Source of the DNA: an uncultured Mycobacterium sp.
GTDB lineage: Bacteria > Actinomycetota > Actinomycetes > Mycobacteriales > Mycobacteriaceae
Direction: 5' to 3'
Length of the DNA stretch: 64,000 bases
Assembly (NCBI GenBank): GCA_900078375.1
Contig: FLQS01000014.1
Coordinates: 1-64,000, forward strand
Position numbers and translations under genes: made by a program. Positions 24,873 to 33,635 of this stretch are shown here, in pieces. Under the pieces are notes generated by a model. The model saw only the letters and a list, made by a program, of their open reading frames with translations, had not been told where the DNA came from and made no database searches. Numbering within the stretch: the stretch's first letter is position 1; every line of letters starts with the position of its first letter.

Positions 24873-25086
24873 CAGCTAAATTTCCCCAGGCGTTAATTAA
24901 GGAATTTTCCCAAACACGCGAAACTGGCCAATTATGAAAAGTGTGCCCCGGGTCGCAAAGCCAGCGATCAATTTGTATGCTTCTCGAGGCAATCGTTGCG
25001 ACAAATAAGCGGAGACCGTCTTCGCGCGCACGTCGCGTGGATCACGCCAAGGGATTGCGCAAACACTTCGGGGCGAAGGAAGCGGT
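24873..25086. other. AT-rich intergenic region before the glycan operon
   Basis: This 214-bp stretch has no credible gene. It contains an island much richer in A+T than the surroundings, including ttaattaa (24893-24900), near-identical aatttcccc and aattttccc segments, and a second inverted repeat gtcgcaa/ttgcgac (24952-24958 and 24996-25002). The composition and paired motifs suggest promoters and operator sites for the divergent pta-ackA and glycan operons. I could not assign a reliable -10 element. Confidence 0.45.
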
Positions 25087-26727
25087 GTGACTCGGCAGGC
25101 AAATCTCACTGACGAGCGCGTTGTGCACGACCCCTTTCGCCACCACACGACGGGCCGTCACCACGTCCGCCACGGTGGCGGACACGCCGCCGTCTCCACC
25201 TACGCGTCGGCCGAACCCGCCACGATGCCTATCCCGCTGGTTACCGAGCGATTGATTACCGAGCCGCTGCCCAGGCTCGCCGTCGCGCCGCCGATCGTCG
25301 CTCGCCCATCGCTCGCCAAACAGCTGACGCAAGCGCGGCGCGTCCCATCGTGGGTCCTTGTCCTCCTCGTCGTCGTCACCTGTGTGCTCAGCACCGCGCC
25401 AACGTTGGTCAGCACCGCATTCGTTATCTCTGAGGGAGCGCCCACCGCGTACCTTGCCCTGGTACCGGTGTGGGCGCTGATGATCGCCCTGACCACCGAT
25501 CGCAGTCATCGGCGCCATGACGTATCTGACTCTGACATCGACCGCATCCTCGCGACGCTGATCGCGACGCTCGCGATCACCAGTTGCCAGTTGATACTCG
25601 GGCGAATTGGGGCGATCGGCGAGTTCTGGCATGCCCACCTGGTGTCCGTCATCGCCTGGGTGATGGCCGTCTCGATCCTCAAGTTCGGCTCGCGGTCGGC
25701 CGCGCGGGTCCGCGTGGCCTGGGGATTTCTCGCGTTGTGCTTCCCGCCCTTCTTCCTGCTCACCGGGCAGGCACTGGGCGGGTCGGTCCTGGTCTATGGC
25801 GCACTGACGGCGTTCTACGGCGCGATCGCGATGTTCCTGACGCTTCGGGAAACCCGCGTCAAGTGGCTCGTCACGCCGGCCTTCTTCACGCTCGCATTCG
25901 CCGGAACCTACCTGCTCCAGCACGCTTCGGTACCGCTCGCCTACCTGGCTCCGTCAGCGGCACTGACCGGGCTGACCGTTGCTCTGTTCGTGCGTGCACC
26001 TCGGCACCACGGTGGCGCGGAGGTACCCAAGCACTCACTGCTGACCGTCGCCATCGTGGTCGTCGCCGCGGCCATCGTCGGTGCTCTCCCCCAACACCAG
26101 GTCAGCCATACCCCCAGCGCTGACCTCATCTGGGTGCGGGCCGACTGGGTCAAGGCGCTGAACAAAACCCCACTGTTGGTCGGCCCACCCCAGGTGTTCG
26201 CCTGGGGACCTCAGGTGATGGGTGAAGGCGGTTCCGTCGTTCGTTATCGGTTGGCTTCCCTGAAGAACGTCGCCTTCCTTGATATCTACTCGACGCACGA
26301 CTATGGCAGGCTGACCGAGTACTGCTGCGGCCTGTGGTACGCCACGGCTCCGCCGCCGGATGTCCAGCGCCCCTTCAGCAGTTCCGGGTCGGCAATCACA
26401 CAGATCGCCCAGATGGGCAACCAGTATTCACCGCCGCAGAAGCCTGGCGACCCGGCCTGGACTGCCCACCAATGGCTTTGGCGCTACCGGGCCGCGACCG
26501 GACCGGTCTATCAGGCCATTTATCTGATTGCGTCACGCGACGAGAAGGCACCCGAAAACGTTGCGACACCGCGCCCACCGAGTGTTCGCACCGGAATCCT
26601 TGCCCCGTTGGCGGCGCTCATCCAGGACCACGCAGCGCTGCACAACCCCACGCAATATGACTCGGAGGCGTTGGACGCCATCAGCCGACAGATCATCGGA
26701 GCCGCGCAGGTGAAGCCCGCCAAATGA
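25087..26727 (+). CDS. Polytopic membrane protein of the glycan operon, exported C-terminal domain
   Basis: A 546-residue protein of unknown function. A His-rich, Pro-rich cytoplasmic N-terminus (residues 1-85; HHTTGRHHVRHGGGH) is followed by about nine membrane helices (roughly 88-340) and a soluble, probably extracytoplasmic, domain (about 345-546) with FLDIYSTHDYGRLTEYCCG. The layout resembles exosortase-plus-EpsI proteins of polysaccharide loci, but the ACSG-type catalytic Cys motif of exosortases is not present, so I do not use that name. Start GTG 25087; its stop overlaps the GT2 gene (ATGA). First gene of a four-gene operon; possibly involved in glycan export or processing. Confidence 0.75.
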   Translation: MTRQANLTDERVVHDPFRHHTTGRHHVRHGGGHAAVSTYASAEPATMPIPLVTERLITEPLPRLAVAPPIVARPSLAKQLTQARRVPSWVLVLLVVVTCVLSTAPTLVSTAFVISEGAPTAYLALVPVWALMIALTTDRSHRRHDVSDSDIDRILATLIATLAITSCQLILGRIGAIGEFWHAHLVSVIAWVMAVSILKFGSRSAARVRVAWGFLALCFPPFFLLTGQALGGSVLVYGALTAFYGAIAMFLTLRETRVKWLVTPAFFTLAFAGTYLLQHASVPLAYLAPSAALTGLTVALFVRAPRHHGGAEVPKHSLLTVAIVVVAAAIVGALPQHQVSHTPSADLIWVRADWVKALNKTPLLVGPPQVFAWGPQVMGEGGSVVRYRLASLKNVAFLDIYSTHDYGRLTEYCCGLWYATAPPPDVQRPFSSSGSAITQIAQMGNQYSPPQKPGDPAWTAHQWLWRYRAATGPVYQAIYLIASRDEKAPENVATPRPPSVRTGILAPLAALIQDHAALHNPTQYDSEALDAISRQIIGAAQVKPAK

Positions 26728-28127
26728 GCATTCAGAACCTGCCGGCCCAGTTGGACGAGGAATTCTCGGCGCAGCACCTGTTCACTCGGCCCCAGAAGAC
26801 CTTCGGCATCGTCGTCGTCGCTGTGGTCATGGTGGCCGCGATCTGCACCTGGTCGGACACCGTGGCGGTGCTGCTGACGATCTCAACCTTCTATTTCCTG
26901 CTCGCGACAGTCGACCGGGCCTATCTGGTGTTTCGCGGGCTGCAGGGTGGACGTCGCTCGCGCGTCACACTCGAACAGGCCTATTCGATTCCCGACGAAG
27001 ACCTCCCCGTCTACACCGTGCTGCTACCGGCTTACCGCGAACCCGACATCGTCGAGACCCTCCTCGAAGGGGTCAGCCAAATCGACTACCCCGCAGACAA
27101 ACTCGATGTCTACCTCATTCTCGAAGAGGACGACGAGGAGACCATCTCGGCGTTCCAGGCACAGAGGGTGCACAACATCAACCTGGTTGTCGTACCTCCA
27201 TCCCAGCCGCGGACCAAACCCAAGGCCTGCAACTACGCGATGGAACTCCCGTCAGAGCGCAGTGAGTACGTGACCATCTTCGACGCCGACGACATCCCCG
27301 ACCCACTTCAGCTCCGGAAGGCCGCATACACGTTCGCCAACTCACCCGACGATGTCGCGGCTCTGCAGGGCACCCTGAGCTACTACAACGCGGACCAGAA
27401 CATTCTCACCCGATGGTTTTCCATCGAGTACGACCAGTGGTTTTCCTATGTGTTGCCCGCGTTGAGTGAGGCCAACTGTGTGATCCCGCTCGGCGGATCG
27501 TCCAACCACATCAAGACGGCGCTGCTGTGGGAGGTCGGCGGCTGGGACCCGTACAACGTCACCGAAGATGCCGATCTGGGAATCCGGTTCGCGCGCGCCG
27601 GTTACCGCACACTGATGCTGGACTCCGTCACCGCCGAAGAGGCCAACGCCGACACGCTGAACTGGCTGCGCCAACGGTCCCGGTGGTACAAGGGCTACCT
27701 TCAGACGTTCGTCGTGCACATCCGTCACCCGATCAAGCTGTACCGCGAATTGGGCCTGGTGCCACTGCTGCGCATGGCCAACATCACTGCCGGAATGCCC
27801 ATCGCCTGCATGGTCAACGTGGCCTTCTGGGCACTGATCGTGTTGTGGTATGCCGGACGTCCGGCGTTCTTCGACAACATCTTCCCCAATTCCACGTACT
27901 ACCTGTCCCTCTTGCTGTTCACTGCGGGCAATGCGATCGCTGTGACACTGACGCTCCTGACGACACGGGCATCCGGCAAACCACAATGGCTCGTTGCGGC
28001 GCTACTGATACCCGGATACTGGCTGCTGCAAGCGATCGGCGCCATCAAGTCGGGTGTACAGCTGATCTACAACCCCTCTTACTGGGAGAAGACCGAACAC
28101 GGTTTGGCAAGGAAGGCTTCACATTGA
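26724..28127 (+). CDS. BcsA-like processive family-2 glycosyltransferase
   Basis: A 467-residue membrane glycosyltransferase of the cellulose-synthase-like GT2 clan. Two N-terminal helices (about 27-65), a cytoplasmic GT-A domain with the D,D,D,Q-x-x-RW signature: DADD at 187-190, TED at 280-282 and QRSRW at 317-321, then three C-terminal helices. The QxxRW motif marks processive polymer synthases. It has no PilZ domain, so direct c-di-GMP activation is unlikely. It overlaps its neighbours by 4 bp on both sides. A beta-linked glucan or mannan product is plausible, but the sugar cannot be read from the sequence. Confidence 0.85.
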   Translation: MSIQNLPAQLDEEFSAQHLFTRPQKTFGIVVVAVVMVAAICTWSDTVAVLLTISTFYFLLATVDRAYLVFRGLQGGRRSRVTLEQAYSIPDEDLPVYTVLLPAYREPDIVETLLEGVSQIDYPADKLDVYLILEEDDEETISAFQAQRVHNINLVVVPPSQPRTKPKACNYAMELPSERSEYVTIFDADDIPDPLQLRKAAYTFANSPDDVAALQGTLSYYNADQNILTRWFSIEYDQWFSYVLPALSEANCVIPLGGSSNHIKTALLWEVGGWDPYNVTEDADLGIRFARAGYRTLMLDSVTAEEANADTLNWLRQRSRWYKGYLQTFVVHIRHPIKLYRELGLVPLLRMANITAGMPIACMVNVAFWALIVLWYAGRPAFFDNIFPNSTYYLSLLLFTAGNAIAVTLTLLTTRASGKPQWLVAALLIPGYWLLQAIGAIKSGVQLIYNPSYWEKTEHGLARKASH

Positions 28128-30124
28128 TTCGGCGGCAGACCCTTTGGGTCGTCAGCGCGTTGTTCATCATCACCCTCCAACTTCTGGTACACCCCCAGAC
28201 CGCCATGGCGGACCCGGATGTCGAGGCGACCTCGCAGACGGCAGAGCCGGTCGACGAGTCCCCACCACCCGTACCCACCGTGACACTCGGCTGGCGACAA
28301 CTCGGGATGAGTTCGGCACTGTATTTCGGAGCGGCGAACACCACCCAGACCGCGACGATCCCCACGCCGGACGGGCTCGCCCCAATCACCCTGTCCGGCA
28401 TGCTGCATTCAGCCACCAACATCCCGCAGGGCTACATCGAGGCAGAAACCACCGATGGGCGATACCTCGGCACGGCACCCGTCCCTGACCTCACCGCGGG
28501 CCGCACGTCCGCACCGTTCAGCATCGACGTCAGCAGCGTCCCAGTGATCCGCAATCAAGCGCAGGTGAACATGGTGCTGAGGATTACGTCGGGAGACACC
28601 GTCTGCGGGCCCCCGCCGACCTTGGTGATCAGTGACTTTTCCGCCACGTTCAACGGCGACATCGCCACACCCGTGTCCCTTCAGCAGTTCTTGCCCACGA
28701 TCGCCCCCAACATCGACATCTACGTCGATCCGCAACCGAGCGCGTCCGAGAAGCTCACAGCGCTGAGCTTGGTCACTGCACTCACCCATCACTACCAGCC
28801 GGCGACGGTACGGATTCGCCTGCGGCAGCTGGCCCGTACCGAGCCGGCGCCCCCGCCGGACGGTGACAACCTGTCCCGCGCCATCGTGATTCGCGATCTC
28901 AAGGACGTCGACACCCCCGGCGTTCGGCTGGTTAGCGACGCGGTGCACCCGTACGTCGTCCTCACCGGCAAGGGCCCGACCCTCGAACAACAGGTGGCGC
29001 TGTTCCGTAACCAGCTGCTGCTCGTGGCGCAGACCGACAGCTTCACGGTGAAAGCCGAGAAGGTCACCGCGACACAAGGTGCCCGGACGGCAACATTCGG
29101 TCAACTCAACGCAACCGGCGGTGCGAACGTCCTTGGTGAGGCAACCATCTCGCTGAATCTGGGCACGTCGTCCTTCACCCTGTCCAAACCCGGGAATATC
29201 GACATCCATCTGTTGGCCCACTACACCCCGGTCGACGACAACGAAAAGGGCACCGTGATCGCGGCGGCCGGCGGGGTCGTGTTGAACACGTCGCGACTCG
29301 ACAGGTCGGGCCGACTGGACACCAACTTCACCATCCCGGCCGAGATTGCCGCACGCAATCCCGGACTCGTCCTCACGGTCAACTATCAGCCGGGTGCCGG
29401 CGGGTGCACACCCCGAACGGTGCCGATGAACTTCCAGGTCGACCCGACCTCGACGGCCTCCGTCAAGTCTGGTGGCGCCGTATCTATGGGTGGATTTTCC
29501 TCGCTGCCACAGGCATTCACCCCCACCTTCCAGGTAGCGATGGATGGCACCGACCCCCAAGAGCTATCGCATGCCGCCACGATCGCCGGACTCATTCAGC
29601 AGACCTCGCCCATCGAACTACGCCCGCTTCTGGTGAGTCTCGACCAGGCCAGCGCCAGCAACTCGAGCGCCCTGATTATCGCTAATACCCAAGCGGTACA
29701 CCGGCACAACCTCACTCCTCCGATTGATACCGACGGTGACGTCTCCAACATCGATATACCGTCGGACGTATCACAGGACGTCACAACGGGATTGGCCAGC
29801 CTACAAACCTATGCGCAGAACAACCGAACCATCGTTCTGGTCACCGCATCGGCCGGCTGGGACATGGCCAACCCAGTGTTCGACTATCTCGACGGGCTGC
29901 CGGGTGGTTGGCGCGACCTGAGCGGTGACGTCCTGGTCGCCGGGAAGGTCGCGAGCCCGCAAACGCTGACCGTTCGAGCCTCCGGTCCGGTGCCGCTGGC
30001 CGACAACCCAGGCAGCTCATGGGTGAAGTGGGCATGGCTGAGCGGCACCGTAGTGGGCATCGCGGTCATCCTTTCCGGCTTTTTCCTGCTGATTCGGCGC
30101 CGATCTCCAAAGGCGCAGGATTGA
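28124..30124 (+). CDS. BcsB-like exported, membrane-anchored synthase partner
   Basis: A 666-residue protein starting at a TTG that overlaps the GT2 stop (TTGA), with ggaagg about 8 bases upstream. Signal peptide (residues 2-30, cleavage near TAMA-D), then a long beta-rich extracytoplasmic region and a single C-terminal helix (about 638-658; WLSGTVVGIAVILSGFFLL) with a basic tail. This is the architecture of BcsB, the partner that receives the growing cellulose chain. Early strands W-R-Q-LGMSSALYFGAANTTQT and two cysteines (161, 428) that could form a disulfide are visible. The assignment rests on layout and position after a BcsA-like gene. Confidence 0.78.
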   Translation: MIRRQTLWVVSALFIITLQLLVHPQTAMADPDVEATSQTAEPVDESPPPVPTVTLGWRQLGMSSALYFGAANTTQTATIPTPDGLAPITLSGMLHSATNIPQGYIEAETTDGRYLGTAPVPDLTAGRTSAPFSIDVSSVPVIRNQAQVNMVLRITSGDTVCGPPPTLVISDFSATFNGDIATPVSLQQFLPTIAPNIDIYVDPQPSASEKLTALSLVTALTHHYQPATVRIRLRQLARTEPAPPPDGDNLSRAIVIRDLKDVDTPGVRLVSDAVHPYVVLTGKGPTLEQQVALFRNQLLLVAQTDSFTVKAEKVTATQGARTATFGQLNATGGANVLGEATISLNLGTSSFTLSKPGNIDIHLLAHYTPVDDNEKGTVIAAAGGVVLNTSRLDRSGRLDTNFTIPAEIAARNPGLVLTVNYQPGAGGCTPRTVPMNFQVDPTSTASVKSGGAVSMGGFSSLPQAFTPTFQVAMDGTDPQELSHAATIAGLIQQTSPIELRPLLVSLDQASASNSSALIIANTQAVHRHNLTPPIDTDGDVSNIDIPSDVSQDVTTGLASLQTYAQNNRTIVLVTASAGWDMANPVFDYLDGLPGGWRDLSGDVLVAGKVASPQTLTVRASGPVPLADNPGSSWVKWAWLSGTVVGIAVILSGFFLLIRRRSPKAQD

Positions 30125-31818
30125 CCGCTGCCGTCGAGGTAGCGCCGCCGGTAGCGGCTGATCCACCGGCGCCGAGCATGCATCGGCGCCGGCGGAACGT
30201 CGTGTGGCCGTTCACGTTTTTCGCGATCTTTTTCGTGCTCTACGCGTTGGTCGGGTACTTCCTTTTCCGGACCGGGTACGTCAACCCCGACGCCAGCGCC
30301 CGCGTTGGCAATGCCGGTTACACAATGATGAGCCGCTATCCCCATCTCGGCGCAGTGGGATTCGTATGGAATCCGTTGCCCAGCTTCGTCGAGATACCGC
30401 TCTTCAAGCTCACGTACTGGAATTCGTTCATCAGGTCGACGGGCTACGTGGGAGCCATCCAGAGCGCACTGTTCATGGCTGGCGCGGTGTTCCAGATCCG
30501 CGGGATCGCGCTCGATCGCCAGGTGAGCACCCTGGCCCGCTGGATTGCCATCGCGGCGTTCGCGTTTCACCCCATGATCGTCTTCTACGGCGGCTGCGGG
30601 ATGAGCGAGGGCGCTGAGCTTTTCCTCCTGCTGTGGGCGTGCCGGCACCTGCTGAGGTGGCTGCGAACCTCCGCGCCGATCAATCTCGTCATGTGCGGCG
30701 TGGCTCTGGCTCTGTGCTATCTGACCCGCATCGAAGCAACCGTGGCGCTGGCCGCGACGGGCATGCTGGTTTTCGCGGTGTCCGTGGTGCGGAACCGGCC
30801 CGCGTGGGGCTGGCGCGGCGGAACTCAGCTGGGAATCCATGATGCGGTGGTGGTTTCGTTCCTGCCCTTGTTCGCGATCGTCACCTGGGCACTGTCCAGT
30901 TGGCTGCTGGTCGGTAGCCTTTTCGACTCGTACACGTCGCAGTACGGCAACGCAGCTCAGGTCGCGGCGTCCGGGATCGGGACCCTCACCCAGGCCGTCG
31001 GGCTCGAGGGGACCACCCGCAACATTGCGGCGCAGCTCTTGGGCATGCAACCACTCATCGTCGTGGTCCTGGCCATGGTCCTCACTCGCGCCGTCCGGAA
31101 ACGCTGCATCGACGTCCTGGCTCCGCTGGCGATGTTCGGTGGCATTCTGGTGTTCCAGATTTACGCCATCTACACCGCCGCCACGTTCGGCTGGTTCCGC
31201 TTCTTCATGACGGCTATTCCCCTCGCCGTGGTGGCGTTGCTGGTCACGACGACGCCTGGTCCCCCACAAAGCCGCCCGGCGCGTGTGCACACACGGCGCT
31301 CACCGGTGTGGCTGGTCCCCATGCTGGCCTTGGTGTTGATCACCTCCGTTCCGTCGGCGTGGGCGGCGATGATGAATCCCGCCATCGGGAAAGAAGAATT
31401 CGGCGTGCGTGCGGTGATCTGGCCGGACCGCTACTCCAAAGCGGAGCACTGGGCCTTCTGGGGCGGAGAGCTCAGCCGCAACACCGCTGCGTGGTTCGAC
31501 AATCAGAACCTTCCCGACGGCTCCGTGCTGGTCGATACCTTCTCGCTGGCCAAGACCTGGCTGGCCTCAAACCACCCCAAGCAGTTCACGATCCGCAGCG
31601 ACTACGACTTCTTCGACAAGGTCAACTCACCACTGGACAGCGGCGTCCACTACCTTCTGGTGCCCAAGCCCACCGGACTCGGGAAGCTGGACGCGATAAA
31701 CCTGCGGTATCCGACGATGTGGAGCGACGGCGCCGGCTTGGCCACCCTGGCCCTCAGCGTGGTCAATCCGCAAGGGTTCGAACAGTTCAGGATCTACAAG
31801 ATCAACGGTGCCGACTGA
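30121..31818 (+). CDS. GT-C-fold membrane glycosyltransferase
   Basis: A 565-residue protein with about 11-12 membrane helices and a C-terminal extracytoplasmic domain. After the first helix comes a loop with NPDASAR (residues 55-61), placed like the catalytic Asp motif of GT-C enzymes (ArnT, PMT and arabinofuranosyltransferase types), which use polyprenyl-phosphate sugars outside the membrane. It starts at TTG 30121 inside the BcsB-like stop (TTGA); ATG 30178 is an alternative. Last gene of the operon; it could add side-chain sugars to the polymer. It ends 8 bp before the convergent fgd1 stop. Confidence 0.75.
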   Translation: MTAAVEVAPPVAADPPAPSMHRRRRNVVWPFTFFAIFFVLYALVGYFLFRTGYVNPDASARVGNAGYTMMSRYPHLGAVGFVWNPLPSFVEIPLFKLTYWNSFIRSTGYVGAIQSALFMAGAVFQIRGIALDRQVSTLARWIAIAAFAFHPMIVFYGGCGMSEGAELFLLLWACRHLLRWLRTSAPINLVMCGVALALCYLTRIEATVALAATGMLVFAVSVVRNRPAWGWRGGTQLGIHDAVVVSFLPLFAIVTWALSSWLLVGSLFDSYTSQYGNAAQVAASGIGTLTQAVGLEGTTRNIAAQLLGMQPLIVVVLAMVLTRAVRKRCIDVLAPLAMFGGILVFQIYAIYTAATFGWFRFFMTAIPLAVVALLVTTTPGPPQSRPARVHTRRSPVWLVPMLALVLITSVPSAWAAMMNPAIGKEEFGVRAVIWPDRYSKAEHWAFWGGELSRNTAAWFDNQNLPDGSVLVDTFSLAKTWLASNHPKQFTIRSDYDFFDKVNSPLDSGVHYLLVPKPTGLGKLDAINLRYPTMWSDGAGLATLALSVVNPQGFEQFRIYKINGAD

Positions 31819-31825
31819 GCCGATC

Positions 31826-32836
31826 TCAGCCCAGCTTGCGCAACCGAGGCTCCAGATCCTTCTTGAACAGCTCCAGGAAGCGGCGCTGGTCCTGCCGGGG
31901 ATCGTGGAATACCAAGTGGTTCAAGCCCCAATCGACGTAATGCTTGACCTTCTCGACGGCCTCGTCAGGATCGGATGCGACGATCCAGCGCTTAGCGACC
32001 TGTTCGATCGGCAGCGCGTCGGCGGCCTTCTCCATCTCGATCGGATCGTCGATGCTGTGCTTCTGTTCGGCGGTCAGCGACAACGGCGCCCAGAACCGGG
32101 TGTTTTCCAGCGCCAGCTTCGGGTCCGGGTCGTACGAAATTTTGATCTCGATCATCCGGTCGATGTCTTGCGCGTTCTTCCCGGCAGCCTCGGCGCCCTC
32201 GCGCATCGCGGGAATGAGCTTGTCCTTGTAGAGCTCTTCGCCCTTACCGGAGGTGCAGATGAAGCCGTCGCCGGCCCGGCCGGCGTACTTGGCCACCTGG
32301 GGTCCGCCCGCGGCGATATAGATCGGGATGCCACCCTCGGGAACGTCGTAGATCGAGGCGCCCTTGGTCTTGTAGTACTCACCCTCGAAGTCGACGCGGT
32401 CGCCAAGCCACAGCTCGCGCATCAACCGAACCGACTCGCGCAACCGTGCGTAGCGCTCCTTGAACTCCGGCCACTCCCCCTGATACCCGGTGGCGATCTC
32501 GTTGAGCGCCTCACCGGTGCCGATGCCGAGGAAGATCCGGTCCGGATACAGACACCCCATCGTCGCGAACGCCTGGGCGATGACCGCCGGGTTGTACCGG
32601 AATGTGGGCGTCAGCACCGAGGTGCCCAAGATCAGCCGCTCGGTGCGCTCACCCACCGCCGTCATCCAGGCCAATGAGAACGGCGCGTGCCCGCCCTCGT
32701 GGCGCCACGGCTGGAAGTGGTCACTGACCGTCGCGCTGTCCATCCCGTGCGCCTCGGCGAGGACCGCCAACTCAACCAACTCACGCGGCGCGAACTGCTC
32801 CGCCGACGCCTTGTATCCCAGTTTCAGTTCAGCCAC
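31826..32836 (-). CDS. fgd1: F420-dependent glucose-6-phosphate dehydrogenase
   Basis: A 336-residue luciferase-like TIM-barrel enzyme that reduces coenzyme F420 with glucose 6-phosphate, supplying F420H2 to the cell. Its length and sequence ([15 protein letters not shown] at the start, [17 protein letters not shown] with the active-site His, [26 protein letters not shown]) match mycobacterial FGD closely. It begins at GTG 32836. It is divergent, with 64 bp between, from a metallo-beta-lactamase-fold gene, the arrangement of Rv0406c-Rv0407. Confidence 0.97.
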   Translation of the reverse strand: MAELKLGYKASAEQFAPRELVELAVLAEAHGMDSATVSDHFQPWRHEGGHAPFSLAWMTAVGERTERLILGTSVLTPTFRYNPAVIAQAFATMGCLYPDRIFLGIGTGEALNEIATGYQGEWPEFKERYARLRESVRLMRELWLGDRVDFEGEYYKTKGASIYDVPEGGIPIYIAAGGPQVAKYAGRAGDGFICTSGKGEELYKDKLIPAMREGAEAAGKNAQDIDRMIEIKISYDPDPKLALENTRFWAPLSLTAEQKHSIDDPIEMEKAADALPIEQVAKRWIVASDPDEAVEKVKHYVDWGLNHLVFHDPRQDQRRFLELFKKDLEPRLRKLG

Positions 32837-32874
32837 GCTCTCGTTTCTACTCCTCTCGACGGAGCCGTGAGCGG

Positions 32875-32899
32875 CCGAGTCCTAGTTCTAGACTCTCGG
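32875..32899. promoter_or_regulatory. Operator-like palindrome between fgd1 and MBL gene
   Basis: gagt-c-ctag-tt-ctag-actc (32877-32895) is a near-perfect inverted repeat with one bulged base, extended by cc and cgg at the flanks. It ends one base before the ATG at 32901, so a bound protein would block start of the divergent MBL gene and may also affect fgd1. No cognate regulator gene is adjacent. Confidence 0.45.
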
Positions 32900-32900
32900 C

Positions 32901-33635
32901 ATGGCCGTGGCCCTGACCGCAATCACCGAACATGTCCACATGGCGCAAACACCACTGGTCAACTGGACGGTGGTCACCGACGACGCCGGGGTCATGCTGA
33001 TCGACGCCGGCTTCCCCGGCAGCCGCGACGATGTCCTGGGATCGCTGGCCGAACTCGGATTCGGCCCGGCGGACGTGACGGCGATCCTGTTGACCCATGC
33101 CCACGTCGACCATTGCGGCTCGGCCATCTGGTTCGCCAAAACTCATGGCACGCCGGTCTACTGCCATGCCGACGAGGTGGGCCACGCCAAACGCGAGTAT
33201 CTGCAGCAGGCCTCTCCCGTCGACTTGATGCTGCACGCCTGGCAGCCGCGGTGGGTGAAGTGGTCGTTGGACATCGTCCGCAAGGGCGCGCTGGTGCACG
33301 ACGGCATCCCGTCGACCGGTGCGCTCACCGAGGGTGTCGCCGAGCGCCTACCCGGCCGACCGCTGGCCGTCCCGACCCCTGGACATACCGGTGGTCACTG
33401 CTCCTACATCGTCGACGGCGTCCTGGTCAGCGGTGATGCCCTGGTGACCGGCCATCCATTGGCCCCGCGCAACGGCCCGCAGCTACTGCACCGGGTGTTC
33501 AACCACGATGAGCCGGGCTGCGTGCGGAGCCTGTCCGCGCTGGCGATGCTGGAAACCGATGTGCTGATTCCCGGCCACGGCGACGTGTGGATCGGGCCGA
33601 TCCGCGAGGCCGTGCGTCAGGCCACGCCGCGCTGA
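32901..33635 (+). CDS. Metallo-beta-lactamase-fold hydrolase
   Basis: A 244-residue MBL-superfamily protein, homologous by position to Rv0406c. The zinc-binding motif LTHAHVDHCGS (HxHxDH) lies near residues 72-82; further ligands are His in TPGHTGGHCSY, Asp in SGDALVTG and His in LIPGHGDVW. It is likely a glyoxalase II or thiolester/lactone hydrolase type. It is divergent from fgd1 and overlaps the convergent monooxygenase gene by 19 bp. The physiological substrate is unknown. Confidence 0.9.
   Translation: MAVALTAITEHVHMAQTPLVNWTVVTDDAGVMLIDAGFPGSRDDVLGSLAELGFGPADVTAILLTHAHVDHCGSAIWFAKTHGTPVYCHADEVGHAKREYLQQASPVDLMLHAWQPRWVKWSLDIVRKGALVHDGIPSTGALTEGVAERLPGRPLAVPTPGHTGGHCSYIVDGVLVSGDALVTGHPLAPRNGPQLLHRVFNHDEPGCVRSLSALAMLETDVLIPGHGDVWIGPIREAVRQATPR

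Noticed and set aside
24873..25086. c-di-AMP (ydaO-type) riboswitch before the glycan operon
   Set aside because: Some paired segments exist, but the conserved core sequences could not be aligned.
25087..26727. Exosortase annotation
   Set aside because: Topology is similar, but the catalytic Cys motif and the following conserved Arg/His were not found.
26724..31818. Canonical c-di-GMP-regulated cellulose synthase
   Set aside because: The synthase lacks a PilZ domain, and no BcsC, BcsZ or diguanylate cyclase gene is present in the window.
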